Shown piece by piece: positions 23,301 through 31,500 of a DNA stretch of 64,000 nt. Both the position numbers and the translations under genes were made by a program. Source of the DNA: Symsagittifera roscoffensis (taxonomy: Eukaryota > Xenacoelomorpha > Acoela > Convolutidae); assembly GCF_963678635.1 (NCBI RefSeq), contig NC_087067.1:9967716-10031715 (forward strand). The letters run 5' to 3'. Positions within the stretch are counted from its first letter, which is position 1. The number at the start of each line of letters is the position of its first letter. The notes beneath the pieces were generated by a model. That model was not told the origin of the DNA. It did no database searches and saw nothing but the letters and a program-made list of their open reading frames with translations.

Positions 23301-26300
23301 ACAAGCAAATCTCCCAGTCGACCATAGGTCATGGCAATCAGAGTCAGGAGTCCGTCCAATCTCAAATCTGCCAACGCTTGGGTAAAGAGGTTTGCCGGTC
23401 CTTTCACAAAGTTTTCATGACCAAATGTCACGTATAAGGCTAGCACCAGGCCAATCGACAACTTCCTGATGTCTTTGACGAAGCTCGCGATCAGATTCCT
23501 AGATGCCTTCGGATAGCACGTCGATAGGAAAGATGGCGTCCATCCCACTCCCATTCCACCCAAGATAGCATCTGATCGTTCATACTGTGCCTTCGTGGCC
23601 AGCACGTCAGCTTGGAACTTGTCCAACGACATCGTGTTTACGTCTTGCATCAGTTTCAACATCTTGCCTCCAGCCAACTCCCGGGCATTAAGTAGATTCT
23701 TCAGATACGCGTGTATCTCTTTAATTATTGCCGGCGCATGCTCAAACGCGTCCTCACCCAAGGTGCACAGCCTCGGTGACAGATACAACCATATGTTGTT
23801 GTGTGGCTTCGTACGCAGAGCTATTGCCATGAGGTCCTCCTCTGCTGACGTCATATTCTTTCTGATCATCCTTCCCTGCTCATTCTCTGCATGATCCATC
23901 TTTCTGAACCAGAGATCATCAGCCACCTGTTGTACTAATAGATGATCGTCACCTACCCCTGGTCTTAGCTTCAATAATCTTGCGAAGTTGGACAGCTCCA
24001 ACCCCAGAACTTCATCTAGCACCAACCGAGTTGTGCTACAATCTCTGAGCCCCTGTATGGCATTCGAGATGTCAGCCCAAACGGCGGGAAGCTCAGATCG
24101 GGACGGATAGTAATTGTCCGGGTCCACCACTCTGTTTGGGGCAGGAATTATTACGTTAAATATCCCCTCTGCTATCGTCGTGACCATTGTGTACACAAAT
24201 TGAAGGGGTTCAGGCAACGCAGCGTAGCCTGGTGACAATACGAAGATCACCTTCACCACATTCATGGTGAAACGTTGTCTTGCTGCTGCCTCTACCTCGG
24301 CCATCGCCGAGAGCAGTATCATTATCGCCTCCCCTATAATTTCGTTACTCGGGATCGATCCATCCGTCAGACGTGACAATAAGCCTCTGCTTTGTAGATG
24401 ATCATTTGAGCCTGCAACCACTATTACCTGCGGCTCCATGCTGACCACTCTCCGTACACTTATCATCATGCCTATCGCCTGTCCCCAGTCCAGTTTAGGC
24501 GCCGTTAAGAAAATCACATCGGGCCAGAATAGAGAACGGGGCGTGTAGAGATAATCGGAGCCGGCCACAACCAGATATTTGGCAGCCTTCATGTCCAAGG
24601 GGTCATAAGCTGCAAAAAGGCCATCGCCTATTGGGGCCTTCAGGTTCCCGTATCTCTTATCGTCTCCAACCACTGTTGTAGTTCGGGGGTAATCCCTCGA
24701 ATACTCGCCCGGCGTCTGACCGGGTGGTTTAGCGAATTGTCTGTACATCTTGTGATGTTTGTTATTGGGCTTGTTCTCCGTCTGGAACTTGCCCTTGCGC
24801 ACAGGTGGTGTCCTTTCCCGGGTCCTATCTCGAACGTCGGTGAGCGACCGGGTGTTTAAAGGTCCAAAGGTATTGTCATGAGGTAATCCATCCAGGTCTA
24901 CATGTCGGAGTGAGGTCGAGGAGCTGAATTTCTCCTGCTCTGCTAGCAGCCAATCCACACCCGGTATCCGATAAAGTCGAGACACTGTGGGACTTTCACC
25001 GCCAGTCATTCTCATCGCATCCTCCCGACACGTCAAGGTATTCATATTCAACTTCGCCGACATGTCCGTCTTATACTGACCCCAATGACTAGGATCTGAT
25101 CTATTCCAAAGCAGCCTGCTGCCTGATTCGATCCCCTCCGCTGGCACGGTACTTGTAGACGGTCCTGCTGTCGAAGCAGGATTTGTCGTGGCAGGCGAAT
25201 CGTTCCTCCTAGACGCGGTCTGGGAGTTATTCCTGTTGTTCTGTTCCACCGATCTGCCGAGTCGGCTTCCAATCGATTGCGGCCTGGGAGGAGGAGCAGT
25301 CCCCAGCCTGTCTCTCACGTTCGAGCTCGGAGCGACGGTTGCGGCTCCAACCGTCTCCGTTGCCAAGGGCCCTAGACGGTTGGCGAGGGATTCGGGCACG
25401 GTTGCCCTTATTCTACTCCCTCCGGTCGAATTGGTCCGAGCCAAAGAACCGGTCGCCCTCGACTCTTGCTCCGCTTCCCTCAATTGCGTCTGAAACACAT
25501 CATTAATCCAATGCCTCCCTCGTTGGGTATTGAAGTGCACTCCATCTTTAGTGAGCGCGATGTGGTCAGTCATGCGCAGCATATTTTCGAGATCCAGGAG
25601 TCGCAACTCGCCAGGGTTGTTTCTCACCAGACTGCGGGTCATTTCATTCCACCGCGTCACGTTGCCATTCATGAAATCTGCAGCTATAGTGCCCACCAAA
25701 GGATTTGGTGGTATCGTACACAGGATCATGAGCTTGGGTCTATACTTTTCTTTCAATTCGTTCAATAGACACACCAATAGAGGTTCCCACTTGTTCTCTG
25801 GAGTCACGGGGGCTCTCGAGACGTCATTGGTCCCCAGCATCATTACTAATGTATCCAGATGATCCTCGCTCTGGAACTCCATCATTTTGATAACTTGAGC
25901 CACTGAGGCTCCTCCAAAGGACAGAATGGTAGTATGACCATAGACGAAGATCTCATTCAGATCTCTCACCAAACTGTCTCCAATGATCAAATGGCGACTC
26001 CCTGGGGGAATTACTTGGTCGTTCGTGGCGGGGTTCCAGCTCATGTCATTCAGGCAGGCTCGAGGATGCTCGGCTGGCACTTGCGTGAACTGATGACGTG
26101 CCATCAGATTCTTCCTGATGTCTACCACGCGAGACTTCTCAAAGACTCCACCAGGCGCAGAACACGCTATCGTGCGGGTTGCTCGCTCCGAGCTATTTGA
26201 TGAATGATCACGACGCTGGGAAGGAACGATCCTAGCCAGTGTCCGCTCAGTGCCTCTGTTGATCTCATCCATCGCGGCTCTGGCCACTTGGTTAAATGAT

Positions 26301-27166
26301 TCCTGAAATTGAGGAGCTAGATAGGTGTCAGAAGGGTCTGGTATCGTAAACCTCTGACTCGAAGCAGACGGTCGTGTCTGCTGAGGAGCCTCGGGCCCCC
26401 TTGATGCACGCAAATCCAGAACCTCAGGTCCTCTCGATGCGCACAGCTCCTGCGCTGTTGTCCTGGGGCGTGTGTCGTTAGATCCCTCCGAGGACCTCAT
26501 GCTCGCCAGGATTTCCGGTGACACTTGGCTCACCTTCGCCATATACAGCTCCTTCAGGTGCTTTATCTCATCCTCCTTGTAGGCCACCTGCAGATCTTCA
26601 AATTTCTTTTTCCATTCGTCTCTCTCCCGAGCTATGGCCCTGTACTCCTGAAGTTTGGCACACAGCTCACTCTGATCTCTCTCCTTCTTCTCCAGTGTCT
26701 CAATCGTCTCCGACGTCTGGATCTCTATCTCGCTCACTCTCACTCTCTTTAGGGGAGGAGCAGCTGTTGGAGAGTCGACAGAGTGTGACGGGCCTGGCCC
26801 ATCACGTTGTCTCTTCGCTCCAATGAGTGGCTGCGCAGGTTGGACGGGCAAGGGCATCTCACCTAGCCGGTGGTCCCTTTGCTCACCTAGTCCTGGCAAG
26901 GGCATCTCTCCGCGCCTCCATCTCATCAATCGGTTTCGGCCTCTCTCGGCGGTCCCGGACTCACCGAAGGCCAACATCAACACGACTTCTGAGGGGCGAT
27001 TCCCTCGACCCTCTCTTCCCAGTGCATTGAGGAGTGCGACCACAAACATCGCCAACCCCGGGTCTTCTCGTGTAAAATCACAATCGATCAGCCGCTGATA
27101 GATCTCGTCTAGAGTCGCTCCTAGACTCGCTGAGAGGAATTCCATGAGTTCGTTCGTGTCACCCAT
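20345..27166 (-). CDS. 2273-aa ORF with SGNH/GDSL hydrolase domain, retrotransposon cargo
   Basis: The first ATG of the open frame is at 27166 (MGDTNELMEFLSASLG); the frame itself opens at 27253. Numbering from that ATG: a basic segment, then a likely coiled coil at about 150-210 (LEKKERDQSELCAKLQEYRA), then an SGNH/GDSL hydrolase at about 390-570. That domain has block I GDS (Ser398, in HLIIGDSLVRDLN), block II Gly (FGGAS), block III GTND (Asn447) and block V DGVH (Asp541, His544), so the whole Ser-Gly-Asn-His set is present. A second, degenerate SGNH-like module lies at about 860-1030 (YLVVAGSDYLYTP; VIVVAGSNDHL), without the catalytic Ser/His pattern. Further on are an acidic tract near 22060 and a Lys/Arg-rich stretch near 21480 that could be a nuclear signal. 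SGNH enzymes are esterases or lipases; the substrate here is unknown. The rest shows no known domain. Confidence 0.88.
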   Translation of the reverse strand: MGDTNELMEFLSASLGATLDEIYQRLIDCDFTREDPGLAMFVVALLNALGREGRGNRPSEVVLMLAFGESGTAERGRNRLMRWRRGEMPLPGLGEQRDHRLGEMPLPVQPAQPLIGAKRQRDGPGPSHSVDSPTAAPPLKRVRVSEIEIQTSETIETLEKKERDQSELCAKLQEYRAIARERDEWKKKFEDLQVAYKEDEIKHLKELYMAKVSQVSPEILASMRSSEGSNDTRPRTTAQELCASRGPEVLDLRASRGPEAPQQTRPSASSQRFTIPDPSDTYLAPQFQESFNQVARAAMDEINRGTERTLARIVPSQRRDHSSNSSERATRTIACSAPGGVFEKSRVVDIRKNLMARHQFTQVPAEHPRACLNDMSWNPATNDQVIPPGSRHLIIGDSLVRDLNEIFVYGHTTILSFGGASVAQVIKMMEFQSEDHLDTLVMMLGTNDVSRAPVTPENKWEPLLVCLLNELKEKYRPKLMILCTIPPNPLVGTIAADFMNGNVTRWNEMTRSLVRNNPGELRLLDLENMLRMTDHIALTKDGVHFNTQRGRHWINDVFQTQLREAEQESRATGSLARTNSTGGSRIRATVPESLANRLGPLATETVGAATVAPSSNVRDRLGTAPPPRPQSIGSRLGRSVEQNNRNNSQTASRRNDSPATTNPASTAGPSTSTVPAEGIESGSRLLWNRSDPSHWGQYKTDMSAKLNMNTLTCREDAMRMTGGESPTVSRLYRIPGVDWLLAEQEKFSSSTSLRHVDLDGLPHDNTFGPLNTRSLTDVRDRTRERTPPVRKGKFQTENKPNNKHHKMYRQFAKPPGQTPGEYSRDYPRTTTVVGDDKRYGNLKAPIGDGLFAAYDPLDMKAAKYLVVAGSDYLYTPRSLFWPDVIFLTAPKLDWGQAIGMMISVRRVVSMEPQVIVVAGSNDHLQSRGLLSRLTDGSIPSNEIIGEAIMILLSAMAEVEAAARQRFTMNVVKVIFVLSPGYAALPEPLQFVYTMVTTIAEGIFNVIIPAPNRVVDPDNYYPSRSELPAVWADISNAIQGLRDCSTTRLVLDEVLGLELSNFARLLKLRPGVGDDHLLVQQVADDLWFRKMDHAENEQGRMIRKNMTSAEEDLMAIALRTKPHNNIWLYLSPRLCTLGEDAFEHAPAIIKEIHAYLKNLLNARELAGGKMLKLMQDVNTMSLDKFQADVLATKAQYERSDAILGGMGVGWTPSFLSTCYPKASRNLIASFVKDIRKLSIGLVLALYVTFGHENFVKGPANLFTQALADLRLDGLLTLIAMTYGRLGDLLVLLRYPEQLQGPSREFNAQLETASLKKMKDWRTLLLQYLLQQNRSVTGEDKVATNAGECKQYCGMPLLTDLAVMMRIDPLALVHGLREFVTVVYGPVMSFAFPDVQVKAYRNSVLYVNLVSVVDCSVLNWVEQSELRKLASDDRLFGRIAEPGWVLMDFNNHFKCRMGREDLSHIQFNPKLWNLRPVMKDTGEAVGVPQLPGAYAHAKENQQTWLPGSRPLPDQCHRYPPIRRMLLGVTSPITAPRIGAARDAEKRMLKWSGGMEPLFISWNVAAAHTFDFSFPDAWSRKKIKALPSRRPEVSAETWNEVYSSADDLSRLKWSGEAKVVMLEVARESRGGSYITIEDLAPHGEELVEFLVDDELFYHAGDMAVPARPDSGTDARQGTSGPRPKPDADDDELMDQDDNDDGTGSKTEKPGETDLGALERDLLEYRFSEDDDGEVDGSLLLMAPSSFMSPTKEASADLSPIDPISQARECRSRDPQKLLYESPRRRKIEESMKISFLSTLPEEEWERYQMELEGKTGAIWSRVNFMEKSWDVIRRYGTQSIMKVGLNQPIMREVLEKIVSSMESDVLTESVTEDSADDQHVAKKLPVRRARKGLKRLKGKTGSRAMNPRVVKSRANAVVTSLTSAGRSGESGQGDSTTLTGGEKENLIPPMLLAGLTVTATRSKKTARTLADTKLEMEVISQCGSGGLEDYRPSRINMAKLKLEGQLDVVEYSRITVPESVHMGDPAGGYVEMLKARNSARGHLMAWSEKRAMQEYLKGLTENSNFNRKEYGTVMSSEANEIGLEKLLEISWRAALQKYFDETMNAPATVAAYLAHPCVRTDLQVRLAWCLMGIKKAEYEASNDSKSREQELELMEALRALISKDDSAIAWAKRKDALCLVRFVVDRIPTPVLGECIKIIRQKGVDCERNFLRALLELYQDMPLIVPNRELNDMESYRKLEEVRRYSNKELRVSRDLIEAARGQKEFATLGKLKSFQ

Positions 27167-27608
27167 TTCTTTTCGTTGTGATTCTTGTTGTCGTGTCGTG
27201 TAATTTCTTTCTGTCTCCCCTGATTCAGTGTTCAGTAAACAATTTTCGATCAATCAAGATCTAAAAAACAGGTCGCGACTTAGAACCATCATTTTTGGAT
27301 GCAACATCAATCAATTCTTTAAAACTCTCCATTGAAATTCTCCTCACAATTCTGATTTAAAATTTAGCACCAAGGTGGATCGTCCACCTTTATCTTTGTC
27401 AGAGTAGCACGAATAAGCGCTGTCACCTTGATGACACAAACATAAAACATATCATAACAATAACATAACATAAACACATAAACATCACACACCTATACTA
27501 TCATATAAAAACCTAATCCCTAATACTGTACCTAAAACCTAACCTAAAACTTGACTCTAATTCTTATCGAGCAACTTAATAAAAACCACTTATCGCCGAG
27601 CGCAATTC
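27167..27608. other. Spacer between the macro-domain frame and the SGNH ORF
   Basis: About 440 bp with A/C-rich repeats (aacataacataaacacataa) on the plus strand. There is no frame bridging the two ORFs, so the SGNH ORF needs its own means of expression, such as a spliced or subgenomic RNA. A splice acceptor was not established. Confidence 0.5.
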
Positions 27609-28118
27609 TTAGCATATGCTCAGATAGTATTTTTTATGTAAGTAAACCTCTATGTCAGTCTCTGAAAATATCACATGCACAAGAGCGTACAACTCTCTCG
27701 GGTGTAGCTTCCCTCTATTGGGATCATAAACTGGCAACGAGAGAGAGGTCACACCTCTCTCAACCAGGAAATCCCTAAGTCGAGTCAAGGCCAATACCAA
27801 GCTCTCCGGATTCACGTGTTGCCTATCAGTAGCTTTCGTAACCAAAAAACACAAATATTTCCCTGGTATCTGTGATGCAACAGGGGGCAACGCTATCATT
27901 CCTCCTACACCCGGCCTCTGTTTCCACAAGAACTCGATATTCTTGTACTCTCTTTTAAAGTCGGCCGCTAGTGCTGTTTTGAAGCTTACGTCCGCAGTTA
28001 TCGCTATGGCGCACGTGCGTTCCGTGAGTATGAAATCGCTGTCCGTTATAACGATATTGTTCGAATAGTGGTTCGGGAGATCAAAATACGATTCAAAGAT
28101 TCGTCCAAAGGTGGTTTC
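27609..28118 (-). CDS. Macro domain (OARD1/Poa1-like), end of the pol extension
   Basis: A minus-strand frame open from 28118 to the stop at 27609 contains a domain of about 145 residues. It has a first strand and loop (NNIVITDSDF, then TCAIAITADVSFKTALAADF), a G-V-G turn (PGVGGMIALP), the strand and motif YLCFLVTKATDRQ and its following Pro (VNPESLVLALTRLRDFLVE). The final strand, loop and helix are TSLSLPVYDPNRG, ELYALVHVIF and DIEVYLH. This matches the order of the small OARD1/Poa1-type macro domains, which bind ADP-ribose or remove it from proteins. The usual Gly-rich second loop (GxG) is replaced by YDPNRG, so hydrolysis may be lost or altered. The frame does not join the upstream pol frame directly: a one-base change near 28090-28118 is needed. 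No ATG opens it, so it is read as the end of Pol. Confidence 0.75.
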   Translation of the reverse strand, partial: ETTFGRIFESYFDLPNHYSNNIVITDSDFILTERTCAIAITADVSFKTALAADFKREYKNIEFLWKQRPGVGGMIALPPVASQIPGKYLCFLVTKATDRQHVNPESLVLALTRLRDFLVERGVTSLSLPVYDPNRGKLHPRELYALVHVIFSETDIEVYLHKKYYLSIC

Positions 28119-28584
28119 TTAGCATTCTCGCCCTCTGTCTCTAGTTCTCCGATTTCCCTTGCCGATTTCAATTTTTTTATTATGAGATTTTCGGTGTGGG
28201 TGAGTCCTACCCCCACTCCCCGGACAAAAATATCCATCGACGTCCCCGTCGATCGCCCAAAGTCTAGGAGACCGAGGTTGGATTGTGGAACACGTAGAGG
28301 ACCATCTGGGGCGACCCAGTTGGACTCGGTATTGTCATGACTGATGTATTTGACGCCGTCTCTGTCGACGTCCTGAATTGTCAGGATCGTCTCTTTTGGA
28401 TCTGTCGGCAGATCGTGGAGCCATTCGAGCACGCGCAAGTTTGTTAGTTCTTGCTCATGAGTCTGTTCCGCTTCTGGTTCGAACTCCACTTCCGGTTCTG
28501 ATCCAATCTTGATCCATATCGTTCACAAGGTCGATTTCTTCTATCATCGCTACTTCGTCCAGCCCCACCAGCGAGTCTATGACA
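28046..28584 (-). CDS. Pol C-terminal extension between integrase and macro domain, frame-broken
   Basis: After the integrase frame stops at 28585, coding-like sequence continues in a second frame (YNPYGEDFVVDRIVVSD, within 28455-28766) and then a third (28489-28046: LRVLEWLHDLPTDPKETILT, VPQSNLGLLDFGRSTGTSMD). The shift out of the integrase frame lies at a run of seven A's near 28650, and the next one is near 28510. The sequence is acidic then mixed, with no known fold. It includes the second PPT-like module. It is best read as one continuous extension leading into the macro domain, interrupted by single-base length changes that are either assembly errors or early decay. Confidence 0.55.
28216..28253 (-). 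promoter_or_regulatory. Internal copy of the hairpin plus PPT-like module
   Basis: On the minus strand a 6-bp stem ATCGAC/GTCGAT (plus 28236-28241 and 28248-28253) precedes TTTTGTCCGGGGAGT, just as at the 3' LTR. Compared with the 3' copy, two stem pairs differ and both are compensated. Loops are GTCCCC and GTCCCT (plus strand). It lies inside the pol extension and is translated there in a different frame from the LSGES repeats, so the shared DNA is not explained by shared protein. Confidence 0.6.
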
Positions 28585-31500
28585 TCACTCACTACTATCC
28601 GGTCTACAACGAAGTCCTCGCCATACGGATTGTATTTCTTCTGGTTTTTTTCCTTTCTTGCTTTGGCGTGTTTCCATGGTGAGAGGAAAGTCAGGCTGTA
28701 TTCCTTTGTCAATTTCGGTTTGTTCCGGGCAATCCCAGTCTTCTTCGGCATAGGGTAGAGTTTCATCGTCCACCTCTACTCGCTCAGTCAACTCGAGATC
28801 CAGTGGTAGATCGCAATCGTCCACCACCTCGTTCCCGTCGTTCTTGTCGCGAGTACCCCTCTCATTCACTTCACAAGCAGGATCCACAATTAAATAGTCT
28901 CCCTCTTGCATGTCCGCTGGGATGCACCAATCCTCTGACGAGGCATTGTGCGGTTTGATATTCTCGTAATGAGCCGCTCTTCCAGTGCTCAGCTGATAAA
29001 AACGACCTCCTTGATGCACCTCGGTTATCTGAAATGGACCACGCCATTTCTTTAATAGTTTCTTGGTTCCTTTTGGTGGAACCACTTCCTGGAACACCCA
29101 GACGTAGTCGCCAACTGAGTAGGCTTTTGCATCGGCTGTCCTTTTATCAAACCTCCTTTTTTGTCTAATCTGCGCCTGTTGCGTATTCCTCCTGCATAAG
29201 TCATTGAGGTCCTGTTGTCTTCTAATAACGTCCCGCACGTACGTTTGCGGTGCTGTCCTCTTCCCTTCATATTCAGGGTAGAAGAACGTTAACGGGAGTG
29301 CTTTTTCATGACCCGTCAGCATCATATGCGGACTTATTCCCGTGGTGGAATGCTCCGTGCTGTTGTAAGCACCCATCACTTGCGGCAAGTGCTTGTCCCA
29401 GTCATCCATATAGCGTGAGCAGTAGACTCTCAACATGGATACCAGTGTGCGATTCTGCCTCTCGACTAGGCCATTCGTTTGCGGGTGATAAGTGGTCGAG
29501 TGGGCCTGCGCTACCTGCGACCTTTTCATTAACTCTTTCGTGAGATCACCTACGAATGCTTTGCCATTGTCCGATTGGAACGTGATGGGGCAGCCATGCC
29601 TTGCTATCCACACGTTTATCAAATGATCGCATGTTTCTTCTGCCGACGCTGTCATGCAGGGTGCTGCCTCCGCATACTTCGTAAAATGGTCGATCATTAC
29701 CAGCACCTGATTATAGCCCGTTGCTGTCATGCAGATTTTCTGATGATCAATTTGCACCACTTCGTTGAAACCTGACGATTCTATTGACTGTAGGGGGAAC
29801 CTTAGTTTCCTGGGATCCTTTGCCTGTTGACAAGACAGGCATGCGGCTATCCATTTCTCACAAGCCTTCTTCAATCCCGGCCATTCGAATCGTTTTTGTA
29901 TCCTGTTATACACTTTGTCCACGCCTTGATGTCCCATCTGATCATGTGAGCGAAAGATCAATTCGGTCTGATACAACTGTGGTAACACTATTGAATTGTA
30001 TTTATAAAGGACCTTGTCCTCCTCCTTGCGCATACAGGCTACGATTCCGTCCTTATTCAGGTACAACAAGTCTTTCCTCTTCAGGTAAAATTGCTTCAGG
30101 ATTTTGTAGCTGTCTTCTTCCAAGTCTCCCTTGTCAGGTGCTCCATTCTCGATCCATCTTTTCAGACTGCTCGTCATTCTATCATTTCGTTGAGCCCTCA
30201 GGAGATCCGACAGCCTGTACCTGGCTTTCAAATACGTCTTCAACACGTTCATTTGCCCACTCATTATCTCCGGAGCATGAGCATCGTCCATCAACTTGAC
30301 ACACCATATCTTTTTCAAAGGCGTCGCTTCTTGCACAGATGGTTCCAGATTGGTACGGACGACCGTACCATGTGGCAGCAATCTGGTTGGGCGTTTTGAA
30401 ACTGCTATCAGCTCGAGCTCGTCTGCGGCATTATCTACCACAGTGCCCTCTTCATCTGAGGTGTATCTGTCCCTGTCTGGATCCTGATGTGTTTCTCGGT
30501 CTAGCCCACGTTGCTTCCAGTCTACCAATAGGGAGTGGATTGCGATCTCTGACACATCGGAATTGGAAGTTGTTTCAGACGTGTTGTCCCAGGACTGGGG
30601 TCTCGAGTCACCACTTGAAACGACTGATTCCTCAACATCATATTCCAAGTTGTCTGAGATGTTTCTTGACTCCCCGGACAAAACTCTGTCCATCGGTCGC
30701 TTTAAACCCGACTCCCCGGACAAAATTCTGCCCCTAGGTGGTCTAGTCAACCTCTCCCCGGACAAGTCGTCCTGCACGGGCTCAAAGGTGTCTGACTCAT
30801 CAGAGGAGATGTCCTTGACTGGCTCGAAGGTGTCAGACTCCCCGGACATTGTCTCGTCCATGGACGAACAATCTGGGCTTGGCTCGTATTCCTCTTTTGC
30901 ATCCGTGAAGTGCACTCTCCTCGTGAAGCTAGATTTCGACCTGATCCTGACTTCCTCAGTAGCTTGGTTTTGATTCGATGTTCCATATTCAGTGAACGAA
31001 GTTCTCAACAATACTTCTTTCGGCATCGAGGTCACCAGCTGGTTGACGATCGACCTGCAATCCCGTTCAACGCCTCGGCTGCGAATGGACACTGGCCTCT
31101 TCTCTGTTCTCTCGGTGACAGTCAACCTCTGCATGGTCTCCATCCATTCACGATCATGCCTATTCACTTCCCTATCCAACAAGTCACGGAGTTTTCCCAT
31201 GACGTCCGGCGCGACGTTCACCGTCTTATTCAATAAAGCGATGCTGTTTATACCCAGCCTGGTCAGTTCTTGCTGTACCAAGTTGGATCGGACTAGCAGG
31301 TCCAACGGAACGGGTTCGCCTCTGGCTAAAAGCTTTATCTCCGCGGCCGTCTCCACTGGAAGGTCAGGGTGTCCAGGTATAGGATGTCCTGATTTGTCTA
31401 ACCACCTAGTAAGTGGCAGCTTATCGTAGGTTTCTTTGTCCAGAAAGGAAAACCCGTCTTTGATCTCTGATTGGTTAGCCTGCTTCTCCTCGAGGCGCTC

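Noticed and set aside
18975-26826. Many plus-strand frames of 60-170 codons opposite the large cargo ORFs
   Set aside because: They are antisense shadows of long GC-rich coding sequence; none shows a domain.
28640-28660. Programmed frameshift at a run of seven A's
   Set aside because: The continuing frame is +1, not the -1 expected for an A AAA AAA slippery site, so an indel is more likely.
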